Assembly (NCBI GenBank): GCA_019429275.1
Contig: JAHYJC010000035.1
Coordinates: forward strand, 1 to 48,932
Length of the DNA: 48,932 nt
Direction: 5' to 3'
Origin: Lentimicrobium sp.
GTDB lineage: Bacteria; Bacteroidota; Bacteroidia; Bacteroidales; Lentimicrobiaceae
Positions 7,500-15,424 of the stretch are shown here, piece by piece. Each line of letters opens with the position of its first letter. Position 1 is the first letter of the stretch. Under the pieces are notes generated by a model. That model saw only the letters and a list, made by a program, of their open reading frames with translations, was not told the DNA's origin and ran no database searches. The position numbers and the translations under genes are program-made.

Positions 7500-9563
7500 A
7501 TGAGCGAATCAAAAGAAAATAAAACGGATAATAACGGGCTGAAGCCAAAACCAGTAAAACCAAAATTCAGTTTTTACTGGATATATGCTTTACTTGCGCT
7601 GCTGATCATTGGTTTGCAGTTTATGAACTGGAGTACACCTTCAAAAAATATTGGCGAAGGAGAGCTCAAAGAAATGCTCCTTAATCAGGAAATTGAACGC
7701 CTGGTTCTTGTCAACAGGGAATTTGCTGAAATTTATCTTAAAAAAGACAAGCTTCAACTTGAGAAATACAAAGACCTTCCTTCAAGCGAAAATTTTGGAG
7801 CTGCAAAACCTCAATTTATCTATAATATAGGGTCAGTTGAAAAATTTGAAAATGATGTAAATATTGTTCAGGAAGGGCTAGAAAAACCAGTTTACATTGA
7901 AAATCTTACCCGCCGCAATGTTTGGGGCGATGCGCTTTCGTGGATTTTCCCGATCCTACTGCTGATAGGTGCCTGGTTTTTTATTATGCGAATGATGAGC
8001 CGTGGCTCAGGCGGTGGAGGACAGATTTTCAACATCGGAAAATCCAAGGCTCAGCTTTTCGATAAAGACACCCACGTTAACGTCAATTTTTCGGATGTAG
8101 CCGGGCTTGAAGAAGCAAAAGTTGAAATCATGGAAATTGTTGATTTCCTGAAAAATCCCAAGAAATACACCACCCTTGGTGGTAAAATTCCAAAGGGGGC
8201 ACTTTTGGTTGGCCCTCCGGGAACAGGGAAAACCTTGCTTGCTAAAGCAGTTGCAGGCGAAGCAAAGGTTCCTTTCTTTTCCCTCTCAGGTTCCGATTTC
8301 GTTGAAATGTTCGTAGGAGTTGGCGCCTCAAGAGTCCGCGATTTATTTAAACAGGCCAAGGAAAAAGCTCCGTGTATTATTTTTATCGACGAAATTGATG
8401 CGGTTGGCCGTGCCAGGGGAAAAAATCAGATTACCGGTGCCAATGATGAAAGGGAAAATACCCTCAATCAATTACTCACCGAAATGGATGGATTTGCAAC
8501 CAATGCCGGAGTAATTATTCTGGCGGCTACCAACCGTGCAGATGTGCTGGATCGCGCGCTGCTGAGAGCCGGTAGGTTCGATAGGCAGATACATGTTGAA
8601 TTGCCCGACATTGAGGAACGCAAAGCCATCTTCAATGTGCACATGAAGCCACTTCGATTTGATATAACAATAGATGCTGAATTTCTGGCAAAACAGACTC
8701 CCGGATTTTCAGGTGCTGATATAGCCAATGTATGTAATGAAGCAGCGCTGATTGCAGCCCGACATAACAAAACTGAAATCGGTAAACAGGATTTTATTGA
8801 TGCTATTGATCGGATTGTTGGTGGTCTCGAAAAAAGGAACAAAATCATTTCACCACAGGAGAAAAAAGTGATTGCTTTTCACGAAGCCGGTCACGCAGCC
8901 GTAAGTTGGCTGCTTCCTTATGCGCATCCACTGGTAAAAGTAACCATTGTTCCCCGCGGAAAAGCCCTGGGTGCAGCGTGGTACCTGCCCGAAGAAAGGC
9001 AAATTACCACTACTGAACAGATGCTCGATGAACTTACAGCTACTCTTGGAGGCAGGGCATCAGAAGAAGTTATCTTTGGAAAAATATCGACCGGTGCGCT
9101 GAATGATCTGGAGAAGGTCACAAAACAGGCCTTTTCAATGGTGGTTTATTTTGGATTGAACAAAGAGATTGGCAATGTGAGTTACTATGATTCATCTGGC
9201 CAGCAGGAATACTCCTTCAATAAGCCTTATAGTGAATCAACAGCCCAACTCATTGACGCTGAGATAAAAAAAATAGTTGAAGAGGCCTATAAACGTGCAA
9301 TTAACCTACTTAAAGAAAACAGGACCAAACTTGAAGAACTTGCTGATATCCTTCTTAAAAAAGAGGTAATTTTCAAGGAGGATCTTGAAGAAATATTCGG
9401 CCCAAGGCATTTTGACGAACACCCTGAGTTCAATGGAGGTCAGACAATTAAACCCGAAAATACTAATCCGGCCATAATTGCCGAAACAGAAGTTGTTTCA
9501 GAAAAACAGGAACCCACTGAAGGATCTTTAACGAAGGATTCCAATGAAGAAACGCCGCAGTAG
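7500..9563 (+). CDS. ftsH: ATP-dependent zinc metalloprotease FtsH
   Basis: FtsH is a hexameric inner-membrane AAA+ protease that degrades misfolded membrane proteins and selected cytoplasmic regulators. The protein has 687 residues. Transmembrane helices are at about 25-44 and 145-166, flanking a small periplasmic domain. Then come Walker A GPPGTGKT (238-245), Walker B ending in DEID (297-300), the second region of homology with [20 protein letters not shown], and the zinc motif HEAGH (461-465). The long acidic C-terminal tail (about 640-687) is typical of Bacteroidota. It follows rsfS by 4 bp, and its last 20 bp overlap the next gene. Confidence 0.98.
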   Translation: MSESKENKTDNNGLKPKPVKPKFSFYWIYALLALLIIGLQFMNWSTPSKNIGEGELKEMLLNQEIERLVLVNREFAEIYLKKDKLQLEKYKDLPSSENFGAAKPQFIYNIGSVEKFENDVNIVQEGLEKPVYIENLTRRNVWGDALSWIFPILLLIGAWFFIMRMMSRGSGGGGQIFNIGKSKAQLFDKDTHVNVNFSDVAGLEEAKVEIMEIVDFLKNPKKYTTLGGKIPKGALLVGPPGTGKTLLAKAVAGEAKVPFFSLSGSDFVEMFVGVGASRVRDLFKQAKEKAPCIIFIDEIDAVGRARGKNQITGANDERENTLNQLLTEMDGFATNAGVIILAATNRADVLDRALLRAGRFDRQIHVELPDIEERKAIFNVHMKPLRFDITIDAEFLAKQTPGFSGADIANVCNEAALIAARHNKTEIGKQDFIDAIDRIVGGLEKRNKIISPQEKKVIAFHEAGHAAVSWLLPYAHPLVKVTIVPRGKALGAAWYLPEERQITTTEQMLDELTATLGGRASEEVIFGKISTGALNDLEKVTKQAFSMVVYFGLNKEIGNVSYYDSSGQQEYSFNKPYSESTAQLIDAEIKKIVEEAYKRAINLLKENRTKLEELADILLKKEVIFKEDLEEIFGPRHFDEHPEFNGGQTIKPENTNPAIIAETEVVSEKQEPTEGSLTKDSNEETPQ

Positions 9564-10230
9564 ATTCAATACGCGCCCTGAACACATTAGAGAAAGCACC
9601 ACCAGAGAAAAGGTGCTGAAGAACATCAGGCATGCCTTACTCGACCCCCCGGAGAATACTTTTCACGGGGTTGATAAAAATATGCCGATTTACAAATCCA
9701 TGGCCGAAGAACCTGACATTACCTTTGCTTCTGAATTTACAAAGGCAGGCGGAAAATTTATTTTTTGTGAATCACCTGAAGATATGGTTGAGAAAGTTGT
9801 CTCTCTCTTCGATAGTAAATTGTGGGAACAGGCCTGGTCAAATGACGAAGCTTTGATAGGTCTGCTGAAACATGCAGGCATTAAAGTCAATAATTCAGGT
9901 GCGAACGACATCGAAATGAAAGTTGCTTTGACTACTTGTGAATTTCTCGTTGCCCGTCAGGGAAGTATCATGGTTTCAAGTGCACAGATTTCGGGGCGAA
10001 AAATGAATATTTTTCCGGAAATTCATGTTATCATAGCTTTCACTTCACAAATTGTAAGCGAAATATCAGATGCTTTGAACAAAATCAGGAATAAATACGA
10101 TGGCAAAATACCCTCTATGGTATCCCTGATTACAGGCCCGAGCCGCACCGCTGATATTGAAAAAACACTTGTAATGGGCGCTCATGGTCCAAAAGAGGTT
10201 TACCTTTTTATGGCTGATGACCAAAAATAA
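9544..10230 (+). CDS. LUD domain (LutC/YkgG-like) protein
   Basis: The protein has 228 residues. The LUD fold (DUF162) is shown by the C-terminal block ITGPSRTADIEKTLVMGAHGP followed by KEVYLFM, the same ending as LutC of lactate-utilisation operons. The middle VARQGSIMVSS matches the conserved strand-loop that precedes it. LutC works with LutA and LutB in an iron-sulfur lactate oxidase; neither partner is here, and Bacteroidota often carry an orphan copy between ftsH and cdsA as seen here. Its role in this context is unknown. It is cytoplasmic, with a strongly basic N-terminus ([11 protein letters not shown]). The start overlaps ftsH by 20 bp, suggesting coupled translation. Confidence 0.85.
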   Translation: MKKRRSRFNTRPEHIRESTTREKVLKNIRHALLDPPENTFHGVDKNMPIYKSMAEEPDITFASEFTKAGGKFIFCESPEDMVEKVVSLFDSKLWEQAWSNDEALIGLLKHAGIKVNNSGANDIEMKVALTTCEFLVARQGSIMVSSAQISGRKMNIFPEIHVIIAFTSQIVSEISDALNKIRNKYDGKIPSMVSLITGPSRTADIEKTLVMGAHGPKEVYLFMADDQK

Positions 10231-10240
10231 AAGCTGAAAT

Positions 10241-10444
10241 ATGGAAAGCTGGACCTGTGTTTACACAACCTCATTTCTGCATGAAGCAGAGCTGATTCGT
10301 GGCATGCTTGAAGAAAATCTGATTACAGCAATTCTCGTCAACAAACAGGACTCAGTTTACCTTTTTGGTGATATTGAAATTCACGTACCCACGGTAAATG
10401 CATTTGAAGCCACACAATTAATTAATTCTGGAGAAAGTGAATAA
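10241..10444 (+). CDS. DUF2007 domain protein
   Basis: This small cytoplasmic protein has 67 residues. The pattern W-x3-Y-x-T-x3-H-E-A-E-L-I-R-G-M-L-E at the start and a closing strand-helix containing IEIHVP, then FEATQLI, match DUF2007 (a small ACT-like alpha/beta fold, sometimes annotated as a putative signal-transducing or prokaryotic-metal-binding protein). No ligand is established. It lies in the rsfS-psd operon, 10 bp after the LUD gene, and its last 8 bp overlap the GTG start of cdsA. Confidence 0.85.
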   Translation: MESWTCVYTTSFLHEAELIRGMLEENLITAILVNKQDSVYLFGDIEIHVPTVNAFEATQLINSGESE

Positions 10445-11255
10445 TTTCGTTAAACGAACCATCACCGGTGTTTTATTTGTAATTCTGATAATAGGTTCAA
10501 TTATTCTGAGTCCACTGGCTTTTGCAGCCTTGTTTTTACTTGTTTCTGCAGGCGGTCTGTTAGAGTATTCAAGAATTGCAAAAGCATTGGGATCCGGTTT
10601 AAACCCTTGGGTTTTGTTGGCTTCAGGAACAATATTGTACATTTTTATTGCCCTTACTGCCAATGGTTTAATTAAACAAGAGGTTTTGATTTTCGGATTG
10701 TTGCTTTTCCCTGCCATAATGATTTTCGAGCTCTTCAGGAAAACAAATACTCCTCTGGCAAATATATCATACAGCATCGCAGGCCTTATCTGGATTGTGA
10801 CTCCCATTGCTTTATTAAACGGCTTCTATAATCATTCCGAGGGTCCGGCATGGTTTAACAGTGGAGCTTTGCTTGGATTTTTTCTGATATTGTGGATTTA
10901 TGATTCCGGAGCATACATTACCGGATCTCTTTTCGGAAAAACAAAAATGATTGAAAGGATCAGTCCGAAAAAATCGTGGGAAGGATTTGCCGGTGGCGTG
11001 TTATTCGGATTTTCAACCGCTTACCTGGTATCTGCCTCATTTACCGAGTTTACTTTATCCGAATGGTTGTTGATAGCGCTTTTGATTATTATTTTCGGAA
11101 CCCTGGGTGATTTTTCTGAGTCGATGGTTAAAAGAAGTGCATCTATTAAGGATTCAGGAAATATTTTACCCGGGCATGGTGGAATTCTTGACAGATTTGA
11201 TGCAGTTTTTATTGCTTCTCCCGCAGTTTTCCTTTTGATTTATTATCTTCGTTGA
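10437..11255 (+). CDS. cdsA: Phosphatidate cytidylyltransferase
   Basis: CdsA makes CDP-diacylglycerol from phosphatidic acid and CTP, the branch point for phospholipid head groups. The protein has 272 residues, with about eight hydrophobic helices spread over its length. The family signature near the C-terminus is intact: S-M-V-K-R-S-A-S-I-K-D, then LPGHGGILDRFD. The start is a GTG at 10437 overlapping the DUF2007 gene, consistent with coupled translation; the downstream residues MNNFVKRTITG are the usual CdsA N-terminus. The next gene, psd, uses the product pathway (CDP-DAG to PS to PE), so the operon pairs two phospholipid steps. Confidence 0.96.
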   Translation: MNNFVKRTITGVLFVILIIGSIILSPLAFAALFLLVSAGGLLEYSRIAKALGSGLNPWVLLASGTILYIFIALTANGLIKQEVLIFGLLLFPAIMIFELFRKTNTPLANISYSIAGLIWIVTPIALLNGFYNHSEGPAWFNSGALLGFFLILWIYDSGAYITGSLFGKTKMIERISPKKSWEGFAGGVLFGFSTAYLVSASFTEFTLSEWLLIALLIIIFGTLGDFSESMVKRSASIKDSGNILPGHGGILDRFDAVFIASPAVFLLIYYLR

Positions 11256-11306
11256 TTATAATTCAAGAGATTCAGTCGTTGGTAGTTTCTTTCTAAATCT
11301 TTCAGA

Positions 11307-11960
11307 ATGCGGATTCATAAAGAGGGTTACTTGATTATTTTGATTTCTTTCATTGCGCTTGGAATCCTGATCCCGGTTATTGACCTGATCTCCATGCCTT
11401 CCTGGCTGGAATACGCTTTCTGGGTATTGCTTTTAGTTACCTTTGTATTTATTATCAGGTTCTTCCGCTCTCCCAACAGACCCGTTCAAATAGATGAATC
11501 AAATATAATCTGCCCTGCTGATGGAAAAATAGTGGCCATAGAAGAAGTGACTGAAGATGAGTTTATTAAAGAGAAAATGATACTGGTATCCGTTTTCATG
11601 TCGCCCAATAATGTCCATATCAACTGGGCTCCGGTTTCAGGTAATATCAGCTACATGAAATATCATCCCGGAAAATTTCTGGTTGCCTGGCATCCGAAAT
11701 CCTCAACCGAGAATGAACGTTCTACCATTGTAATCAAAAATGCCAAAGGAAAACAGCTTCTGATAAGGCAAATTGCTGGCGCAATGGCCAGAAGAATAGT
11801 ATGTTATGCCAGAGAAGGTGCAGATATCAGACAAGGTGCAGAATTCGGCTTCATCAAATTCGGTTCGCGCGTTGACCTCTTTTTACCTTTGGAGTACAGC
11901 ATTAAAGTTAAACTCAATCAGAAAGTGGAAGGCAGAAAAACAATTATTGCAACGCTTTGA
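11307..11960 (+). CDS. psd: Phosphatidylserine decarboxylase proenzyme
   Basis: This is the short (217-residue) PSD type found in Bacteroidota and archaea. It converts phosphatidylserine to phosphatidylethanolamine. The N-terminus has two hydrophobic stretches (about 8-28 and 33-53) that hold it at the inner membrane. The conserved block VFMSPNNVHINWAPVSG follows, then IAGAMARRIVCY. The self-cleavage site is in KFGSRVD: cleavage between Gly186 and Ser187 would create the pyruvoyl group on the small alpha chain. It lies 51 bp after cdsA and closes the operon. No terminator is visible before the next promoter at 12030. Confidence 0.95.
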   Translation: MRIHKEGYLIILISFIALGILIPVIDLISMPSWLEYAFWVLLLVTFVFIIRFFRSPNRPVQIDESNIICPADGKIVAIEEVTEDEFIKEKMILVSVFMSPNNVHINWAPVSGNISYMKYHPGKFLVAWHPKSSTENERSTIVIKNAKGKQLLIRQIAGAMARRIVCYAREGADIRQGAEFGFIKFGSRVDLFLPLEYSIKVKLNQKVEGRKTIIATL

Positions 11961-12029
11961 TTTTTCGACTGCATTCATTGAAAATTAGGTATAAAACAGA
12001 ACTTTAACAAATTATTAACATTTTCAGTA

Positions 12030-12059
12030 TTGCAAACTGGCTATAAGGCGTTATCTTTG
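12030..12059 (+). promoter_or_regulatory. Strong Bacteroidota-type promoter
   Basis: TTG (12030-12032), a 19-bp spacer and TATCTTTG (12052-12059) fit the consensus very well. The start codon of the Cys-rich protein gene follows 22 bp later. Confidence 0.8.
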
Positions 12060-12081
12060 CAGGGTATTAATTCTAGAACTC

Positions 12082-12339
12082 ATGAAAAAAATTGCTATTG
12101 CTATTTCTGCTCTTACTTTCGTTTTTGCAGTTTCTACAACTGTTATTGCTCAGGAAGTTCCTGCTAAAAAGGCAACTGAATGTGCTACCGTGAAAAAAGA
12201 CGGCAAATGTGCTACTGAAAAAAGTGCTGAAGCCAAGAAAGGTTGCGCTACACCTTGTACAACTGAGCAAGCTAAGGCCTGCTGTGCCGGTGACAAAGCA
12301 AAAACTGCAAAACCAGTTCCTGCTCCGGAAAGCAAGTAA
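12082..12339 (+). CDS. Small secreted Cys/Lys/Ala-rich protein
   Basis: The protein has 85 residues: a signal peptide (MKKIAIAISALTFVFA, cleavage near VIAQ, residue 24) and a mature part of about 61 residues with six cysteines (34, 43, 55, 59, 67, 68) set among lysines and alanines. Repeated K-x-C-A-T units are visible. I do not recognise a named family; similar low-complexity Cys-rich exported proteins occur in Bacteroidota. It could bind metal or form disulfides, but nothing in the sequence decides this. It has its own near-consensus promoter and a strong terminator, so it is a monocistronic and probably well-expressed gene. Confidence 0.8.
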   Translation: MKKIAIAISALTFVFAVSTTVIAQEVPAKKATECATVKKDGKCATEKSAEAKKGCATPCTTEQAKACCAGDKAKTAKPVPAPESK

Positions 12340-12360
12340 TCTTTGCACACACAAAATCTT

Positions 12361-12386
12361 AGGCTTCCCACAAGGAGGCCTTTTTT
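12361..12386 (+). terminator. Rho-independent terminator
   Basis: An 8-bp stem, AGGCTTCC/GGAGGCCT (one G-T pair), has a CACAA loop and is followed by six Ts. It ends the Cys-rich protein transcript. Confidence 0.9.
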
Positions 12387-12405
12387 ATGCTGCTACTTTT
12401 TCAAT

Positions 12406-13119
12406 TCACAGAATATCAATTAACCGGCCCAAAGAATTTACTGTATAGGTTGCCTTACTTTCTGCTTGTTTTCCTGAAAAATCGACCAGTATAGAATCTA
12501 TACCCACCCTTATAGCACCCTGAATATCAACCTCTTCTTCATCACCAATCATCAGAGTTTCATAGGCGCTGGCTCCACATTTGTTCAATGCATATTCAAA
12601 AATCAAGGGTTCAGGCTTCCTTGTGCCGGCATCTTCTGAGGTTATGATGTTTTCAAAATATTTTGCCAGTCCTGAATTGGACAGTTTTTTGTACTGAATT
12701 TCCTCAAAGCCATTGGTTATGATGTGCATCTTGTATCTTCCTGAAAGATAGTCCAGCAACTGGAAAGCTTCAGGAAATAATATGGTTTTCGTCGGGCTTA
12801 GCAAAACATAATCCCGCGCCAAATTGACCGACAATACCTCATCATGAATCCCGAATTCATCAAGTGTAAGAGTAAACCGGCTAAGGTTCAGAAAATCTTT
12901 TAAAATCTTCCCCTGCCTGTATGATTCCCAAAGTAAGGCGTTGTGTTTGTGATACACAAATAGAAAATTCTCAAAAGATTCAATACCCTTTAGTTTCAGA
13001 TGATATTTCGAAAATAAATCCCTGAAAGTATCCATGGAGTTGGCATCAAAGTCCCATAAGGTATTGTCAAGATCAAAAAATATATGCCGGTAGGTTTTTC
13101 TATTCACAACACAATTCAT
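12406..13119 (-). CDS. HAD phosphatase, YjjG-like nucleotidase
   Basis: This HAD-superfamily hydrolase has 237 residues. The nucleophile motif I is IFFDLDNTLWDF; motif II is IITNGFEEIQ; the lysine of motif III is in AGTRKPEPLIFEYAL; motif IV is GDEEEVDIQGA, with acidic residues crowded into the usual GDxxxxD. The layout and the TNG-x-x-x-x-Q phrase match the YjjG subfamily (TIGR02254), which removes phosphate from non-canonical pyrimidine nucleotides. The likely start is the ATG at 13119, because a -7 element (CAAATTTA on the plus strand, 13131-13138) would place transcription start near 13125, past the alternative ATG at 13128. It is cytoplasmic. Confidence 0.85.
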   Translation of the reverse strand: MNCVVNRKTYRHIFFDLDNTLWDFDANSMDTFRDLFSKYHLKLKGIESFENFLFVYHKHNALLWESYRQGKILKDFLNLSRFTLTLDEFGIHDEVLSVNLARDYVLLSPTKTILFPEAFQLLDYLSGRYKMHIITNGFEEIQYKKLSNSGLAKYFENIITSEDAGTRKPEPLIFEYALNKCGASAYETLMIGDEEEVDIQGAIRVGIDSILVDFSGKQAESKATYTVNSLGRLIDIL

Positions 13120-13184
13120 TTTAAGCATGACAAATTTAGCCGTTTGTCATGAAAATCCTTCTATAAAAATATTTTCAGAAAAAC

Positions 13185-13216
13185 TTGACAATGGGAGTTT
13201 TGAAATAGTATATTTG
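13185..13216 (+). promoter_or_regulatory. Promoter of the SPFH-Arc trio
   Basis: TTG (13185-13187), a 21-bp spacer and TATATTTG (13209-13216) match the consensus. The ATG of the SPFH gene follows at 13238. Confidence 0.7.
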
Positions 13217-13237
13217 TAATATCATATTGATATCATT

Positions 13238-14116
13238 ATGAAAACTTCAGAGAATGAAAAATTCGCCCGTCCCATGTCGGGTTATGTAATGTTGGCCATA
13301 GAACTGGCTATTATTGCATTCTTTATCTACAATGTGGTAAACTACAATCAAATTGTATGGTTAATGATTGTATCGGCAGCAGTACTTGCGATTGCAGTTG
13401 TGCTTATGCCAGGTTTTCTTGTTGTAAATCCCAATGAGTCGAGTGTGCTGGTCCTGTTTGGGGATTACATCGGCACTGTGAAACACAATGGCTTCTTTTG
13501 GGTCAATCCCTTCTACACCAAGAAAAAGATATCTCTCAGGGCCAGAAACCTGAACAGTGATCCGATCAAGGTCAACGACAAGATTGGCAATCCGATTATG
13601 ATCGGCATTGTGCTGGTTTGGAAAGCCCTGGATACTTTTAAAGCAGCTTTTGAAGTTGACGATTACATCCATTATGTGGAAATTCAGAGTGAAGCAGCCA
13701 TTCGGAAATTAGCCGGCCATTATCCATATGATAATTTTGATGATGCCGAGTCTGAAATATCATTAAGGGCCGGAGGCGAAGAGGTAAACCATCAGCTCGA
13801 AGCGGAACTCTCAGAACGCCTGGAAAGAGCCGGGATTGAGGTAATTGAGGCACGCATCAGCTATCTTGCTTATTCCTCGGAAATTGCAGGAGCCATGCTG
13901 CGCAGACAACAGGCAACTGCTATCATTGCTGCTCGTAAAAAGATAGTTGAAGGTGCTGTAAGTATGGTTGAAATGGCATTGGAGCAACTTTCCATTAAGA
14001 AACTTGTTGATCTTGATGAAGACAAAAAAGCTGCCATGGTAAGTAACCTGATGGTCGTTCTTTGTTCCGACAAAGATGCAAGTCCGGTGATAAATACCGG
14101 CACACTTCATCATTAG
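13238..14116 (+). CDS. SPFH/Band 7 membrane protein
   Basis: The protein has 292 residues. Two membrane segments lie at about residues 18-36 and 41-60, followed by an SPFH (stomatin/prohibitin/flotillin) domain from about 62 to 230: FLVVNPNESSVLVLFGDYIGTV, then WVNPFYTKKKISLR, IMIGIVLVWK, and the coiled region RLERAGIEVIEARISYLAYSSEIAGAMLRRQQA. These proteins oligomerise on membranes as scaffolds and often protect or regulate membrane proteases. The C-terminal part is short. It is the first of three genes with an unknown 167-residue protein and an Arc-type regulator; similar SPFH/Arc neighbourhoods occur in many bacteria, which suggests a shared function not yet described in detail. Confidence 0.9.
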   Translation: MKTSENEKFARPMSGYVMLAIELAIIAFFIYNVVNYNQIVWLMIVSAAVLAIAVVLMPGFLVVNPNESSVLVLFGDYIGTVKHNGFFWVNPFYTKKKISLRARNLNSDPIKVNDKIGNPIMIGIVLVWKALDTFKAAFEVDDYIHYVEIQSEAAIRKLAGHYPYDNFDDAESEISLRAGGEEVNHQLEAELSERLERAGIEVIEARISYLAYSSEIAGAMLRRQQATAIIAARKKIVEGAVSMVEMALEQLSIKKLVDLDEDKKAAMVSNLMVVLCSDKDASPVINTGTLHH

Positions 14117-14147
14117 AACTCTTCTTAAAATCAGTAGCCACAGCATT

Positions 14148-14651
14148 ATGAAAGCAATTCGTGAAGATGCCAGAACAATTTTACTTTATGATGGTATAGA
14201 TGAGATAGGCCGTCTGACTTTCCGAAGCAGATTTTCATCCAAAGCCGATATTACTGATGCGGAGAAACAAGTGCTTTCAATTGAACCGGTCAATATCTGG
14301 CGAACAGCTTATGGTGTAAAAAAAGGAGAGAAAACCATTCTCTCCTTTCACCGGAAATGGAATGGCAATTCTCTGATAAAAACATTTTTCGACACCAATA
14401 ATCAGGAATACACATTTAAACATCAAGGCTTTTTTAAAAGCAAATATCTTTTGCTTGACAAAGATTCACGGGAAATGATAGAGGTGAAACCGGAATTAAA
14501 TTGGAGGAAGTTCAGATACAACTACCATATTGTTGTGAGTGATAGTATTAAACGCCGGCCGGGGCATCAGTTGCTGGCTATCCTGACGGTATATCTTTGC
14601 AAAGAGTATATATCGAGGCAGGCTTCCCACGGAGCTATTGTCGCTTCGTAA
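14148..14651 (+). CDS. Unknown protein in SPFH-Arc trio
   Basis: The protein has 167 residues, is cytoplasmic by lack of a signal peptide, and is basic. I do not recognise a family. The first 50 residues look like alternating strands and charged helices; the middle (KYLLLDKDSREMIEVKPELNW) is strand-rich, in a pattern resembling the tubby/LURP-like or PH-like small beta proteins that report membrane lipids, but this is a loose impression. The C-terminus has a hydrophobic helix (HQLLAILTVYLCKEYI). It sits 31 bp after the SPFH gene and 60 bp before the Arc gene, so it is probably part of the same transcript. Confidence 0.7.
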   Translation: MKAIREDARTILLYDGIDEIGRLTFRSRFSSKADITDAEKQVLSIEPVNIWRTAYGVKKGEKTILSFHRKWNGNSLIKTFFDTNNQEYTFKHQGFFKSKYLLLDKDSREMIEVKPELNWRKFRYNYHIVVSDSIKRRPGHQLLAILTVYLCKEYISRQASHGAIVAS

Positions 14652-14654
14652 ATC

Positions 14655-14692
14655 CGGGACAAAGCAGCAAGGCACATTGCTTGCGAATCCCG
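14655..14692 (+). other. Hairpin between the unknown gene and the Arc gene
   Basis: CGGGA (14655-14659) pairs with TCCCG (14688-14692), and AGCAA (14666-14670) pairs with TTGCT (14677-14681). They are separated by a symmetrical 6/6 internal loop and closed by a 6-nt loop. An A-rich stretch follows, with no T-run, so this is not a standard terminator. It may be a processing or attenuation site before the Arc gene. Confidence 0.4.
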
Positions 14693-14711
14693 AATAAAAA
14701 AACAAAAAACA

Positions 14712-14903
14712 ATGGCTCAGAAAAAACCATTTGCTTTACGTATTGATGCAGAATTGCTCGAAGCCGTTGAAAAATGGGCTGCCGATGAATTTCGCAGCAC
14801 CAACGGGCAATTGGAGTGGATTATCAGCAAGGCTTTGAAAGATGCAAAACGGCTGAAAGTCAATAAAACACCCGACCAGGAACAGCAACGGGGTGAAGAG
14901 TGA
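14712..14903 (+). CDS. Arc-type ribbon-helix-helix protein
   Basis: The protein has 63 residues. The N-terminal strand (KPFALRIDAELLEAVE) followed by a helix-turn-helix pair (WAADEFRSTNGQLEWIISKALKDA, broken here across residues 22-45) is the Arc/MetJ ribbon-helix-helix plan: the strand reads DNA in the major groove as a dimer. The tail is polar and probably disordered. It is the third gene after the SPFH protein, a pairing seen widely. Either it represses the trio, or it has been recruited for another function such as oligomer assembly. It converges with the barrel gene, only 8 bp away. Confidence 0.85.
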   Translation: MAQKKPFALRIDAELLEAVEKWAADEFRSTNGQLEWIISKALKDAKRLKVNKTPDQEQQRGEE

Positions 14904-14911
14904 TACTACTT

Positions 14912-15421
14912 TTACAAAACATATCTCAACCCTATACTTGCTTTAATCAGGCTTTTATCTTGCTCAATTAAAACTTGGTCATAAGACAATCTGAAATCAA
15001 ACATCAGATTATCTATAATTCCCGAATGGCTTGAAATTCCAGCAAATAATGAAAATAGCCATCCATCATCTGTCATTATTCCAAAATCAAGAGGAAGATC
15101 AAACCTTTCTCTTGCATAACCTGCGCTCAGTCCGGCAAATGGTTTGATTGACCATTCAGTCGGGCTATACATAACATCAGCATAAATCAGATCTAACAAA
15201 TTTTTTTCTTTGAAGGAAACAATGTATTGCCTTTCAAAATTTACCTGAGTACTTATCGATTTTGTAATAGAATAGCCTGAATTTAAGTTAAATCCCTTGC
15301 TATAGTCCATATCATTGACTTTTTGGGTAGAAAAACCAGCAACGGCATTAGCCCCAAAATAAAACTGGCCATAAGATAATTGGCACAAAAGCAAAAATGT
15401 GATAGTTGCGAAAGCTTTCAT
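14912..15421 (-). CDS. Small outer-membrane beta-barrel protein
   Basis: The protein has 169 residues with a signal peptide (MKAFATITFLLLCQLSYGQ). The mature part is a run of amphipathic strands with aromatic ends, finishing in IGLRYVL, a typical outer-membrane barrel C-terminus in this phylum. The size suggests an eight-stranded OmpA/OmpW-like barrel without a periplasmic domain. It is the last gene of the minus-strand module, 3 bp after the TonB receptor. Its partner role (porin, adhesin or accessory to the receptor) cannot be told from sequence. Confidence 0.75.
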   Translation of the reverse strand: MKAFATITFLLLCQLSYGQFYFGANAVAGFSTQKVNDMDYSKGFNLNSGYSITKSISTQVNFERQYIVSFKEKNLLDLIYADVMYSPTEWSIKPFAGLSAGYARERFDLPLDFGIMTDDGWLFSLFAGISSHSGIIDNLMFDFRLSYDQVLIEQDKSLIKASIGLRYVL

Positions 15422-15424
15422 AGT

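Noticed and set aside
8468-8848. 126-codon minus-strand frame inside ftsH
   Set aside because: It is opposite the conserved AAA+ domain and Ser/Ala-rich, typical of a shadow frame.
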